Source: Chryseobacterium aahli
GTDB lineage: Bacteria; Bacteroidota; Bacteroidia; Flavobacteriales; Weeksellaceae
Length of the DNA: 64,000 bases
Direction of reading: 5' to 3'
Assembly (NCBI RefSeq): GCF_022699665.1
Contig: NZ_JALDNB010000009.1
Span: forward strand, 124,001 to 188,000
Shown here: in pieces, positions 33,141 to 42,954 of the stretch
How the letters are laid out: the number at the start of each line of letters is the position of its first letter
Numbering within the stretch: the first letter of the stretch is position 1
Made by a program: the position numbers and the translations under genes
Notes under the pieces: model-generated
The model's input: only the letters and a program-made list of their open reading frames with translations
Database searches by the model: none
What the model was told of the DNA's origin: nothing

Positions 33141-33839
33141 TCAGTTACAAACCGTAAGGAAAGTCTGGTTTCTCATGTGAATTTTAATCATCGCTTCAGA
33201 GCGCAATTCGCTGTACATACTTTTTTCAAAAGCTTCAACCGCTTTCAGTTTGTAATCGATAAAATCTGCAATTCTCACAACCGAAAAATAGAAATTTCTG
33301 TACAAAGCCATATCGACTGTACTTCCAAAATGAGGCAGAAAAGCCTTTAAAAACGGAAGTTTTTTCTGATGTAAATTGTAATCTGGACAGTAGCCTGTTT
33401 TCTCTTTTGACGTAATGATTTCGTAATGATTGATGTAGTTTAAAATCGTCTCATTTTCTTTCATTGAAATTTTATTCTTCTGAAAGTAATGATGAATTCT
33501 GTCCAAAATATGTTGGGCATATTCCATCATGCTGATGGTTTTCAACTCAGAAACATTTTTGATTCCGGTTTTGAAACTTTTTGCGTTACCATGATTCATG
33601 TTAAATGAAATTCCAAAATTCTCATGGTATGGAAAGAAGCAGTTTTTTACGTCAATCACAGCATCTGCCTGCAATCTGTCTTCTGAAAAGTTGTAACACA
33701 AATACGGTTTGTACATCTCTTTTATATGAAGCAGAAAATCTGTTTCATTGGTGTTTTGATCGTTTTCAAACCACTTTTCAAGATTGTTGTAATATTGATT
33801 TTCGAATTCTCTGAAACTTAAATAAAACGGGATTTCCAT
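33141..33839 (-). CDS. Hypothetical protein
   Basis: 232 residues from MEIPFYLSF; the frame is open upstream to 33959 but that part overlaps a terminator hairpin and is not used. No signal peptide. Mostly helical with aromatic-rich segments (FENQYYNNLEKWFEN, FYFSVVRIADFIDYKL). It vaguely recalls RteC-type proteins of Bacteroidota conjugative elements, but I see no decisive motif. Confidence 0.65.
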   Translation of the reverse strand: MEIPFYLSFREFENQYYNNLEKWFENDQNTNETDFLLHIKEMYKPYLCYNFSEDRLQADAVIDVKNCFFPYHENFGISFNMNHGNAKSFKTGIKNVSELKTISMMEYAQHILDRIHHYFQKNKISMKENETILNYINHYEIITSKEKTGYCPDYNLHQKKLPFLKAFLPHFGSTVDMALYRNFYFSVVRIADFIDYKLKAVEAFEKSMYSELRSEAMIKIHMRNQTFLTVCN

Positions 33840-33921
33840 AACTCTTAATATTTTATACTGCAAAGCTACAGGCGTAATGCGACAAAACTTGACGTGTTTT
33901 ATTTTGAAATTTAATTTTATT

Positions 33922-33957
33922 AAAAAAAGTCCGGCTCTGAAAACAGAACCGGACTTC
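33922..33957 (-). terminator. Terminator of the RND efflux operon
   Basis: AAGTCCGG...CCGGACTT long stem with a TTTT loop on the minus strand and a T run after it. Confidence 0.9.
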
Positions 33958-33993
33958 ACGATTGAAATAATGATATATGAATAAAAAACTAAC

Positions 33994-35436
33994 TTATTTC
34001 CAGCCGCCGCCTAAACTTTTATAAATATCGACAACGGTGCTTAACTGTTTCTCTTTAGCTTCAATCAACTCCATTTTTGCATCTAAAGCATCTCGTTGGT
34101 TCAACAAAACTTCAAGATAATCTGCTCTTGAGTTTTTGAAAAGTTGATTGGCAATATCGATGGATTGGTCTAAAGCTTGAGTTTCCTGAGACTTTAACTG
34201 ATAATACTGATCGATGTTCTTCACTTTTGACATCAGATTTGAAATATCCAGATACGCATTCAAAATGGTTTTGTCATACTCGTACAAGGCCTGAATCTGT
34301 TTTGCATCTGCCGTCTGGAAATTGGCCTTGATTGCACTTTTATTGATCAGTGGTCCTGCCAATTCACCAACTAAACTTGTCGCGATCGACTCGGGTAATT
34401 TAACCAGATAAGAAGGTTTAAAAGCCTCCAATCCTAAAGTTGCTGAAATTTCTAAAGAAGGATAAAACTCTTTTCTTGCTACTTCAACATCTAATTTTGC
34501 TGCTTTTAATTCTAATTCAGCCTGTTTAATATCAGGACGGTTTGCCAATAACTGAGACGGAATTCCCGTATATACTGTTTGCGGAATGATAGACATAAAA
34601 CTTTCTTTCGTTCTCACAATCGGCTGCGGATAACGGCCACAAAGTGCATTGATCTGATTTTCTTTTTCCGTGATTTCCTGACGAATCGTGTATTCCGTAG
34701 CTTTTGATTTTGCCAATTCAGCTTCAAACTTCTTCACTGCCAATTCTGTTGCAGCTGCGGCCTGTTTTTGAATTTTAGCAATTTCTAAAGCTCTCGTCTG
34801 CAGTTTGATATACTGCTGAATAATATCCAGCTGATTATCAAGCGCCAACAATTCGTAATAATTATCAGCAACTTCCTCGATCAGATTAGAAAGGACAAAA
34901 TTCTTTCCTTCAACGGTTGAAAGATAGTGAGCAACGGCAGCATCTTTTTCGGTTCTGAGTTTTTTCCAGATGTCGATTTCCCAGTTGGCCATCAAACCAC
35001 CTTCGAAATTCCCAAGCGGATCGGGCATTTCTCTTCCGGGTTCGATTTCAGTGGATGCATCACCCGCTCCTTCACTCGTGTAACGACCGGCTTTACTTAC
35101 TCCGGCTCCTAAACCTGCTCTTACAGATGGACTTAATCTTCCTTTTTTGGCAACGATTCCGCTTTTGGCAATTTCGATTTCCTGAAGCGTGATCATTAAT
35201 TCCTGATTATTTTTCAGAGAAGTTTCAATTAAACTAACCAAATTTGGATCTGTAAAAAACTGTCTCCAAGGGGTGGTTCCGCTGTTGTTATTAACGTCCT
35301 GTTGTTCATTTTGACTAAAATTCTCAGGAATTGTATTTTTTACTTCATCCTGAATAACGGTCGCCATGGGCGCCTTACAACTTGCTAAAACAAGCGATAA
35401 GGCGATGGCTGCTATATATTTATTATAAATCTTCAT
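33994..35436 (-). CDS. RND efflux outer membrane factor (TolC/OprM/NodT type)
   Basis: 480-residue lipoprotein (lipobox LASC, Cys20) with the duplicated outer-membrane efflux protein domain: NWEIDIWKKLRTEKDAAVAHYLSTVE in the first half and LLANRPDIKQAELELKAAKLDVEVARKEFYPSL in the second (longer motif positions given by their start near residues 150 and 300). Forms the trimeric exit channel for the pump encoded just upstream; its start overlaps the pump gene by 14 bases. Confidence 0.93.
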   Translation of the reverse strand: MKIYNKYIAAIALSLVLASCKAPMATVIQDEVKNTIPENFSQNEQQDVNNNSGTTPWRQFFTDPNLVSLIETSLKNNQELMITLQEIEIAKSGIVAKKGRLSPSVRAGLGAGVSKAGRYTSEGAGDASTEIEPGREMPDPLGNFEGGLMANWEIDIWKKLRTEKDAAVAHYLSTVEGKNFVLSNLIEEVADNYYELLALDNQLDIIQQYIKLQTRALEIAKIQKQAAAATELAVKKFEAELAKSKATEYTIRQEITEKENQINALCGRYPQPIVRTKESFMSIIPQTVYTGIPSQLLANRPDIKQAELELKAAKLDVEVARKEFYPSLEISATLGLEAFKPSYLVKLPESIATSLVGELAGPLINKSAIKANFQTADAKQIQALYEYDKTILNAYLDISNLMSKVKNIDQYYQLKSQETQALDQSIDIANQLFKNSRADYLEVLLNQRDALDAKMELIEAKEKQLSTVVDIYKSLGGGWK

Positions 35437-38400
35437 GTTTATTATCGTGCTTGTATGGTTCTGTTTGTTCGGTTAAAGGATTTTCCTCTTCATATTTTGA
35501 CAATCGGGATTTATCGGCAATAGTTCCGAAAATGTAGTATAATCCCGGAATTATCAGTAGTCCGAAAACGGTTCCTATAAGCATTCCCCCTGCTGCAGCG
35601 GTACCAATCGTTCTGTTTCCAACAGCTCCCGGTCCGGTTGCCATAACCAAAGGAATCAAACCGGCAATGAATGCAAATGAAGTCATCAAAATAGGTCTGA
35701 AACGGATGGCCGCTCCTTCGATGGCCGCCTGTGCCACAGGAATTCCTTCTTCTGCTTTTTTCTGAACGGCAAATTCAATGATCAATACGGCATTTTTACC
35801 TAAAAGTCCGATCAGCATAACCATGGCAACCTGTGCGTAGATGTTGTTTTCCAATCCTAACAATTTCAAACATAAAAACGCTCCGAAAATCCCTGTAGGT
35901 AATGAAAGAATGACTGGTAAAGGAAGAATGAAACTTTCATACTGCGCTGAAAGAATTAAATAAACAAATCCTAAACAGATCAGGAATATGTAAACTGCTT
36001 CGTTTCCACGGCCTACTTCATCTTTTGAAATTCCTGCCCAGTCGATTCCAAAACCTCTTGGTAATGTTTTATCGGCAACTTCCTGAATGGCTTTAATCGC
36101 CTGCCCAGAACTGTAACCCGGAGCCGGAGTTCCGCTCACCTCAGAAGAATTATACATATTATGTCTCGTGATTTCAGAAAGACCATACACTTTTTCCAAA
36201 TGCATAAAATCTGAATACGGAACCATCTGATCTTTATCGTTTTTCACGTATAATTTCAACAAATCACTTGGCAAAGCACGATATTGTGGACCTGCCTGAA
36301 CAATCACTTTATAAGGTCTGTCGAAACGGATGAAACTGGTTTCGTAGTTTGAACCGATTAAAGTTGAAAGATTATCCATTGCTTTCTCGATACTCACGCC
36401 TTTTTGTTCGGCCAAATCATTATCGATTTTAAGCATATATTGAGGGAAACTTGCGGAATAGAATGTGAATGCAGAACCCAGTTCCGGACGTTTTTTCAAT
36501 TCTTTCACAAAATCCGTACTCACCTGCTCCATTTTTTGGTAATCACCACTTCCGGCTTTATCCAAAAGTCTCAATTCAAATCCACCAGCAGCTCCATAAC
36601 CAGGAATAGAAGGCGGCTGGAAGAATTCAATATTGGCTCCCGGAATATTTTTAGCTTTCTCTTCAAGCTTTTCAATAATCTCGGCAGCAGATTCTGAACG
36701 ATCTTCCCAACTTTTAAGGTTAATTAAACATGTTCCTGAGTTTGAGCCAGTTCCTTCCGTCAAAATTTCGTAACCTGCTAATGAAGAAACAGACTGTACT
36801 CCGTCGATATCCTCAGATTCTTTCAATAGTTCTTTGGCAATCTGATTCGTTCTTTCTAATGTAGAACCAGGCGGTGTCTGAATAATTGCATAGATCATCC
36901 CCTGATCTTCTCCCGGAATAAATCCTGAAGGCAGTGAGTTGCTTAAAAAGTAAGTACAGGCACAGAAAATTAATAACAGAGGAAGTGTAATGAACTTTTT
37001 AGTCACTGTTTTGTTGAGTAACTTCTCATATTTCCCTGCTCCTTTAGTAAATATATTGTTGAATTTGTCTAAAAGAATCGTAATCGGACCTCTTTTCTTA
37101 GCTTTTCCGTGATTATTTTTTAGAATTAAAGCACATAAAGCCGGAGTTAAAGTCAACGCCACAACTCCCGAAAGAATAATCGACGATGCCATTGTAATGG
37201 AAAACTGGCGGTAAAAAACTCCAACCGGACCCGACATAAATGCTACCGGAATAAAGACAGCAGCCATTACCAAAGTGATTGCGATAATTGCTCCGCTGAT
37301 TTCGTGCATTGCTTCTTCAGTCGCCTTTAAAGCGGAAAGACCTTTCTCTTCCATCTTAGCGTGAACTGCTTCAATCACAACAATCGCATCATCGACGACG
37401 ACCCCAATTGCCATTACTAAAGCGAAAAGCGAAATCATATTTAAAGTAATTCCAAATGCGGACATCACAGCAAATGTTCCCACCAAAGAAACCGGAACTG
37501 CAATTGCCGGAATCAACGTTGAACGCCAATCTCCAAGGAATAAAAACACCACAATCGCAACTAAAATAAAGGCTTCAAATAAAGTATGAACAACCTTTTC
37601 AATTGATGCATCAAGGAATCTTGAAACGTCATAACTGATGTCATAATGCATTCCTTTCGGGAAATTGGTCTTCTCAAGATCAGCCATCAATGTTTTTACG
37701 TTTTTGATAACGTCACTTGCATTTGAGCCGTACGATTGTTTTACCGTGATTGCTGCGGAAGGTTTTCCGTTCAATGTAGAATAAATATCGTACATTGAAG
37801 AACCAAATTCGATATCGGCAACATCTTTTAATCTTACAAATTCCCCTGCAGATTTCGCTTTAAGAATGATATTTCCGTAATCTTTTTCATTATTAAAACG
37901 TCCAGGATATTTTAGAATATATTCGAATGACTGAGAACGTTTTCCTGAACTTTCACCTGTTTTTCCTGGTGATGCTTCCAAACTTTGCTCGTTTAAAGCT
38001 TCCATTACTTGATCTGCCGAAATATTGTAAGCCGTCAAACGATCAGGTTTCAGCCAAATACGCATTGCATACTCTCTTGTTCCTAAAATATCGGCAAAAC
38101 CAACTCCACTTACCCTTCTCAATTCAGACATCACATTAATATCTGCATAGTTGAAAAGGAATTTCTGGTCAGCTTTAGGATCGTCACTGTACAGGTTAAT
38201 ATACATCAACATATTCGGTTCTTCACGGGTGATTTTTACCCCTTCACGAACTACCAACGGCGGAAGTTTATTTACTACTGAAGAAACACGGTTTTGAACA
38301 TTAACTGCTGCAACATTCGGGTCAGTTCCCAAATCAAACACAACCTGAATGGATGTTTCACCGTCATTTCCTGCGTCGGAAGTCATGTATTTCATTCCAG

Positions 38401-38617
38401 GAACACCATTTAATCCTCTTTCCAAAGGAATAACAACAGATTTAATCAACAATTCGTTATTCGCTCCGGGATAAGTGGCGGTGATATTTACTTTTGGTGG
38501 AGAAATCGCAGGAAACTGAGTGATAGGAAGTTTCATTAAAGATAAAACTCCCATAAAAACAATGATCAGCGAGATCACAATTGACAGAACAGGTCTGCGA
38601 ATGAATTTTTTAAACAT
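35423..38617 (-). CDS. RND efflux transporter, HAE1 (AcrB/MexB) type
   Basis: 1064 residues, inner-membrane proton-driven pump. Begins FKKFIRRPVLSIVISL (helix 1), includes the paired acids in GVVVDDAIVVIEAV of helix 4 that carry protons, and the GKNAVLIIEFA motif in the second half. Drug or metabolite exporter; specificity is not predictable. Middle gene of an adaptor-pump-channel operon on the minus strand. Confidence 0.96.
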   Translation of the reverse strand: MFKKFIRRPVLSIVISLIIVFMGVLSLMKLPITQFPAISPPKVNITATYPGANNELLIKSVVIPLERGLNGVPGMKYMTSDAGNDGETSIQVVFDLGTDPNVAAVNVQNRVSSVVNKLPPLVVREGVKITREEPNMLMYINLYSDDPKADQKFLFNYADINVMSELRRVSGVGFADILGTREYAMRIWLKPDRLTAYNISADQVMEALNEQSLEASPGKTGESSGKRSQSFEYILKYPGRFNNEKDYGNIILKAKSAGEFVRLKDVADIEFGSSMYDIYSTLNGKPSAAITVKQSYGSNASDVIKNVKTLMADLEKTNFPKGMHYDISYDVSRFLDASIEKVVHTLFEAFILVAIVVFLFLGDWRSTLIPAIAVPVSLVGTFAVMSAFGITLNMISLFALVMAIGVVVDDAIVVIEAVHAKMEEKGLSALKATEEAMHEISGAIIAITLVMAAVFIPVAFMSGPVGVFYRQFSITMASSIILSGVVALTLTPALCALILKNNHGKAKKRGPITILLDKFNNIFTKGAGKYEKLLNKTVTKKFITLPLLLIFCACTYFLSNSLPSGFIPGEDQGMIYAIIQTPPGSTLERTNQIAKELLKESEDIDGVQSVSSLAGYEILTEGTGSNSGTCLINLKSWEDRSESAAEIIEKLEEKAKNIPGANIEFFQPPSIPGYGAAGGFELRLLDKAGSGDYQKMEQVSTDFVKELKKRPELGSAFTFYSASFPQYMLKIDNDLAEQKGVSIEKAMDNLSTLIGSNYETSFIRFDRPYKVIVQAGPQYRALPSDLLKLYVKNDKDQMVPYSDFMHLEKVYGLSEITRHNMYNSSEVSGTPAPGYSSGQAIKAIQEVADKTLPRGFGIDWAGISKDEVGRGNEAVYIFLICLGFVYLILSAQYESFILPLPVILSLPTGIFGAFLCLKLLGLENNIYAQVAMVMLIGLLGKNAVLIIEFAVQKKAEEGIPVAQAAIEGAAIRFRPILMTSFAFIAGLIPLVMATGPGAVGNRTIGTAAAGGMLIGTVFGLLIIPGLYYIFGTIADKSRLSKYEEENPLTEQTEPYKHDNKHEDL

Positions 38618-38624
38618 AATTCTT

Positions 38625-39710
38625 CTATTCTGCTTTTAATTTTAAATTCTGAAGAACTTTCTTCGGATCTTGGAATTTCACTTTTACTTTCTGATCGTCT
38701 TTAACTTTCTGAACACCTTCCAACAGGATTTTTTCATCCGGAGAAATACCTGAAGAAACTACATAGATATCAGGAAGTTCATAAGAGACTTTGATGTTTT
38801 TAGATTTTGCAACTCCATTCTTATCAATCACAAAAACATATTTCTGATCCTGAATTTCGTAAGTTGCTTTCTGCGGAATGATTAAAGCATTTTTAAGCGG
38901 TAAAGTCATACGAACTTTTCCTGTCTCACCATTTCTCAACAGCTTTTCAGGGTTTGGAAATTTGGCTCTGAAAGCGATATTTCCTGTTTCATTATCAAAC
39001 TGACCTTCGATCGTTTGAATTTCACCTTGCTGATTAAACATTTCGCCGTTTGCCATCATTAAGCTTACATTTTGGCTGCCGCGATCTGCAACGTGAGTCT
39101 GGTAATTCAAATATTCAGGTTCAGAAACATTGAAATAACTGTAAATATTGGTATTGTCTGAAAGTGTCGTCAAAAGATCACCTTCATCAACCAAACTTCC
39201 TAATTTCAATGGAATTCTATCGATAATCCCAGAAAATGGAGCCTTAATATCTGTAAATGAAAGATGGATTTGCGCTAATTTCATTTCTGCATTGGCCGCA
39301 TCCAATTTAGCTTTTGCCATTAATCTTTCGTTTTTTGAAACAATGTTGTTGCTGGCAAGAGTGCTTGCATTTTTCAGTTCGATAGAAGCCTGCTCAACTT
39401 CCGCTCGTGCTTTAAGTAATTCTGCCTGATAGATTTGTGGCATAATTCTGAACAAAGTTTGTCCAGCTCTTACATATTGACCTTCGTCTACGTAAATCTT
39501 CTCAAGGAAACCTTTTTCCTGAGCACGAACCTCGATGTTCTTCACCGACTGGATCTGAGCGACAAAATCTTTGTTAATAATCGTATCCATTTTTACAGGT
39601 GAAGTCACTGGATACACTGAATCTTCCTGTTTTTCTTCCTTTTTATCATTGCAGCTTGCAAGTAAAAGGACAGCGCTTAAGACAACGCCTGGGAGAACTC
39701 TTTTCATCAT
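38625..39710 (-). CDS. RND efflux periplasmic adaptor (AcrA/MexA type)
   Basis: 361-residue lipoprotein (LLLASC, Cys20). Biotinyl-lipoyl half motifs flank a helical hairpin: FLEKIYVDEGQYVRAGQTL and FSGIIDRIPLKLGSLVDEGD; the C-terminal membrane-proximal domain ends DDQKVKVKF. Bridges the pump and the outer membrane channel. First gene of the operon, 7 bases before the pump gene. Confidence 0.95.
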   Translation of the reverse strand: MMKRVLPGVVLSAVLLLASCNDKKEEKQEDSVYPVTSPVKMDTIINKDFVAQIQSVKNIEVRAQEKGFLEKIYVDEGQYVRAGQTLFRIMPQIYQAELLKARAEVEQASIELKNASTLASNNIVSKNERLMAKAKLDAANAEMKLAQIHLSFTDIKAPFSGIIDRIPLKLGSLVDEGDLLTTLSDNTNIYSYFNVSEPEYLNYQTHVADRGSQNVSLMMANGEMFNQQGEIQTIEGQFDNETGNIAFRAKFPNPEKLLRNGETGKVRMTLPLKNALIIPQKATYEIQDQKYVFVIDKNGVAKSKNIKVSYELPDIYVVSSGISPDEKILLEGVQKVKDDQKVKVKFQDPKKVLQNLKLKAE

Positions 39711-39855
39711 AATCTAGAGTATTATTAAAATCGTTAAATGTTAGTTTGAATAAATAATTCTGGGGAGTACTTACATTATGAAATCAGAATAGACCACAAT
39801 GCAAAGCTTTTTCACTCCGGTTCGGGAACAAAAAAGGTAATTGGAAAATGAAATT

Positions 39856-40245
39856 TTAGATTCTGATCGAACGAATCAGAATGAATGTTTTTACAGAATG
39901 AACATGCTGTAAAAATTCAGAAATAGAAGGTTTAAATCTTTTCTTAAATAATAGTCCAAATGAATAAATCAATCCAAAAACACTCGCAAAAAAGATAATT
40001 GCTTGTACGGTATCGGATAGCTGAAAATCATCCTCCGTCAATTCTAAAGTAAAATTATCAGCACTGTCGCTTATCTGCTGAACAGTAAATTTCGAACTAG
40101 ATTGATTAGAATGATCAACTTTATTTGGGTAATTGTGAGAAATATGACCAGAAAAGTCGCTTCGCAAAGTTTTGACATTAAGCTTGCTTTCCACTACAAA
40201 AAGCAGAAAAAGGCTGGTCAAAAAGTATACGATATAGTTTCTCAT
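39856..40245 (-). CDS. Small two-helix membrane protein of unknown function
   Basis: 129 residues from ATG 40245 (TTG at 40257 would sit in a promoter box). A hydrophobic N-terminus (YIVYFLTSLFLLFVV), a polar His/Asn/Ser-rich exposed segment, a second helix (AIIFFASVFGLIYSFGLLF) and a basic tail. It is on the same strand as, and 145 bases upstream of, the RND operon. It might be connected to efflux, but nothing shows this. Confidence 0.7.
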   Translation of the reverse strand: MRNYIVYFLTSLFLLFVVESKLNVKTLRSDFSGHISHNYPNKVDHSNQSSSKFTVQQISDSADNFTLELTEDDFQLSDTVQAIIFFASVFGLIYSFGLLFKKRFKPSISEFLQHVHSVKTFILIRSIRI

Positions 40246-40255
40246 TTGAAGAGGC

Positions 40256-40263
40256 AAAGGTAA
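40256..40263 (-). promoter_or_regulatory. -7 box TACCTTTG close to a start codon
   Basis: Perfect TAnnTTTG on the minus strand, 10 bases before the ATG at 40245. Confidence 0.5.
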
Positions 40264-40491
40264 GTTTAGATTTTAATACTCAATTCACTATTAACAAAAT
40301 TTAACTCTTCTTGAATTTCGCTGAAAAGTGAATGAGAGAAACAATAAATTACATATACCTTTAAAAAAAATACATAAACAGACTCCAAATTCTTTAAATT
40401 ATTAAAATTTAACATATTTTAAAGAAAAATAATTGTAATTTTACACAACCAAATCAATATTAATTGAAACTCATAAAAATCACAACTACAA

Positions 40492-40869
40492 ATGAAAAAA
40501 TCTCTTCTCGGATTCTTTGTAATCCTCACACTAGCAGCGTGTAAGCACTCTGCAAAAGACCCAGACTTATCCGTAGTAAATACTGAAGCGGCGTCTCAAG
40601 ACGACATTACAAAAGAAACTATTTCTGACCGTCATGGCGACGAAATGGAGGTAATAACCAACAATACGAAAGATATTATCACAGTACACCTTAACGGAAA
40701 AACGTATGAATTGAAGAAAAATCATTCTACTCCCGGATTTTCTACTGAGGATAATAAATATTTGTACACCGAAACAAAAAATGAAGTAACCTTCCTGAAA
40801 AAAGAAATGGATATGGTTTTATTCCATGGGAAAAGAAATCAGGCCGAAACAAAAATGGCTTCACAATAA
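40492..40869 (+). CDS. Lipoprotein, possibly MliC-like
   Basis: 125 residues with lipobox LAAC (Cys16). The compact C-terminal domain (ITVHLNGKTYELKKN ... NKYLYTETKNEVTFLKKEMDMVLFHG) has the strand order and spacing of MliC/PliC lysozyme inhibitors, but the family's cysteines and SGxxY motif are not clear. Named tentatively. A near -7 box TAATTTTA lies at 40436-40443. The 246 bases upstream hold nothing else. Confidence 0.7.
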   Translation: MKKSLLGFFVILTLAACKHSAKDPDLSVVNTEAASQDDITKETISDRHGDEMEVITNNTKDIITVHLNGKTYELKKNHSTPGFSTEDNKYLYTETKNEVTFLKKEMDMVLFHGKRNQAETKMASQ

Positions 40870-40877
40870 AAATACAA

Positions 40878-40906
40878 AAGACGTTCAATTTGAACGTTTT
40901 TTTTTG
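40878..40906. terminator. Bidirectional terminator between convergent genes
   Basis: ACGTTCA / TGAACGT stem with T run on the plus strand and a T-rich tract on the minus strand. Confidence 0.85.
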
Positions 40907-40907
40907 T

Positions 40908-41939
40908 TTAAAACCTATCTAAAGAAATTTCTTGAGGCAATTCAATTTTATTTTCAATAAAATCATAAAGATTTTTGGAGAAATAACAGCCATTCAAAAT
41001 CCCTCTAGCGCCCAAACCGTTGAAGACAAAAAAATTCTGATGCTCAGCATGTCTTCCAACAATTGGTCTTCGGTCTTTTACAGTGGGTCTAAAACCAAAG
41101 TGGACTTCTTCTATATCGAAATCAGACGGATAAAATTCAGATAGTCCTTTTTGTAGCTGCTCTACTGCGGACTGATCAATATGCTCATGTAACTGTTCCC
41201 TGTCGTAGGTTCCACCATAGAAATGCAAACCATTATTTAACGGAAATAAAAAATGTTTCTTTTTGATGGTAATATCTTTCTGAAGCGGCTGAAAAAGTTT
41301 AACTCTGATGTGATGTCCTTTATTTGGAATCACCGGAATATCTGAAAAGTAAGGATTATTTTTAACACCCATTCCTTCGCAGAAAATAATATTTTTAAAC
41401 TGAAAATTCTGATACGTCGAGTTTTCAGCATTAACTTCATTATAATTAAATTTTTCTTTAATTAATTGAGCATTACTTTCATGAAATTCAAGTAAATCAT
41501 TGAAAAATCCATGAACGTCTAATCTGGCAGACTGATTGACCATTCCTGAATTAAAATCATTTTTAACGCCTTCTAAATGCTTAAAGTTTTCGTGTAAAAA
41601 TTCAGAAAGTTCTTCTGATTGCGATTTTTTAAGCCATAGTTTCTGTTCGTTCTCATCATGAAAAATTCTGTGAATGGAAGCATCAATTAAATAATTTGCT
41701 CCAGTATACTTTTCTATTTCATTGAGTGAGGTTTTGAGAAAATCTAATTGTTCCTGAGCGAGCCAAAAAGTCGTAAATTTTTTAAGAACAACAGGATTTA
41801 TGATTCCTGCAGATATTTGAGATGCACTTTTCCTTCCTTCTGAAAAAATAACGAATGACTTGTTATTTTTTGTCAATTGATGGGAAAAAAATAATGCGGC
41901 ATAACCGTCACCAACAATAATATAATCTACATTTTGCAT
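40908..41939 (-). CDS. FAD-dependent oxidoreductase (DAO family)
   Basis: 343 residues. Starts with a dinucleotide-binding fold (VDYIIVGDGYAALFFSHQL, GxGxxA), SAGIINPVV in the D-amino-acid-oxidase-like region, and ends with GFRPTVKDRRPIVGRH and FNGLGARGILNGCYF, the FAD-binding C-terminal motif of the DAO/GlyOx/MnmC group. The substrate is unknown; a glycine- or D-amino-acid-oxidase-like activity on C-N bonds is possible. Confidence 0.88.
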   Translation of the reverse strand: MQNVDYIIVGDGYAALFFSHQLTKNNKSFVIFSEGRKSASQISAGIINPVVLKKFTTFWLAQEQLDFLKTSLNEIEKYTGANYLIDASIHRIFHDENEQKLWLKKSQSEELSEFLHENFKHLEGVKNDFNSGMVNQSARLDVHGFFNDLLEFHESNAQLIKEKFNYNEVNAENSTYQNFQFKNIIFCEGMGVKNNPYFSDIPVIPNKGHHIRVKLFQPLQKDITIKKKHFLFPLNNGLHFYGGTYDREQLHEHIDQSAVEQLQKGLSEFYPSDFDIEEVHFGFRPTVKDRRPIVGRHAEHQNFFVFNGLGARGILNGCYFSKNLYDFIENKIELPQEISLDRF

Positions 41940-41942
41940 AAT

Positions 41943-41976
41943 AAAAAAACCTGAGTAAAAGTACTCAGGTTTTTTA
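41943..41976 (-). terminator. Terminator of the gldKLMN operon
   Basis: AACCTGAGTA / TACTCAGGTT stem with T runs on both strands; located just after gldN. Confidence 0.9.
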
Positions 41977-41993
41977 TAAATATCAAGTGAAAT

Positions 41994-42932
41994 TTAGTAA
42001 TTCCACATATCATTCTCCATTTGAAGAATTTGTCCTTTGATTCTGTCACTTTCTTCTAATTGCTCCTCAGCATTTCTAGGAATGTAGTCTTTAATAACAC
42101 CATCACCTAAACCAGTTGAAGATTTATAAATAATAGAAGAAAATCTTCTTGCGTTGATTATATCGTCAAAAGATAAGTCTGCAGATGAATTATTTCTGTT
42201 GAAAACATAGTTGTTTGCTAAGATCTCTCTAGCTTTTGGATAGTAAATCCAAAATAAATCAACTAATTCATTAGCTCCTGCCATTGGTTTCCCTTCAGCA
42301 TCAAGCCTTCCAATTGATGTAGGATCCGGCCCCATTGCAGCTATACCAAGAGGTCTGTATTTCATCTGACCATCTCTCTTATCAACAAACCACATTCCCA
42401 TAATTTTAAGAACTTTAACTTTTTCAGTTGTAGTTACAATATGGTCAATAAGTCTTTTCTTTTCTTCTTCTGTAAGCTGACGTCCTGAATTTAGAATCTC
42501 AATAGCTTCCTCATCCATTCTTACGCTCTCCAACTTTTTCTCAATACCTTCCTTATTAAGTCTGGTAGTGAAATTTTCGTCATCATATACTTCTTCCAAT
42601 TGCCCATTCATTGCAGCATCAAGAAGAATTTGGTATAATGATCTTGTAGTTTTTGAAAGTAAACCGTCTGGATTATCATAATAGAATGGCTGATTAATTT
42701 TATCATTCATGTCTATTATTTCCCATACCATCATACTTTTTGCGATGTCTTTATCATCTACAAAACCATATTCAAGTGGTTTTACCTTATTGCTAATAAC
42801 AGTATCTCCCACTTTTCTCATATTTTCAGCTCTCATTTGTCTGAACTCTTCCGGAGAAGAAGCATTTAGAATAGTTTGGGAGAATGCAAACCCAGAAGCT
42901 AAAACTAAAAGACTGCTAATATATTTTTTCAT
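41994..42932 (-). CDS. gldN: Gliding motility / type IX secretion protein GldN
   Basis: 312 residues, signal peptide to FAFSQ. The family pattern is present: WEIIDMNDKINQPFYYD, GLLSKTTRSLYQILLDA, and the conserved DPTSIGRLDAEG/ WIYYPKAREIL segment. GldN (PorN) forms the periplasmic ring with GldK below the outer membrane. Last gene of the gldK-L-M-N operon, 22 bases after gldM. Confidence 0.96.
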   Translation of the reverse strand: MKKYISSLLVLASGFAFSQTILNASSPEEFRQMRAENMRKVGDTVISNKVKPLEYGFVDDKDIAKSMMVWEIIDMNDKINQPFYYDNPDGLLSKTTRSLYQILLDAAMNGQLEEVYDDENFTTRLNKEGIEKKLESVRMDEEAIEILNSGRQLTEEEKKRLIDHIVTTTEKVKVLKIMGMWFVDKRDGQMKYRPLGIAAMGPDPTSIGRLDAEGKPMAGANELVDLFWIYYPKAREILANNYVFNRNNSSADLSFDDIINARRFSSIIYKSSTGLGDGVIKDYIPRNAEEQLEESDRIKGQILQMENDMWNY

Positions 42933-42954
42933 AATATGAATTTACAAATTAATC

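Noticed and set aside
33840..33959. A 40-residue extension of the hypothetical protein at 33141.
   Set aside because: It runs through the terminator hairpin of the efflux operon, so the ATG at 33839 is preferred.
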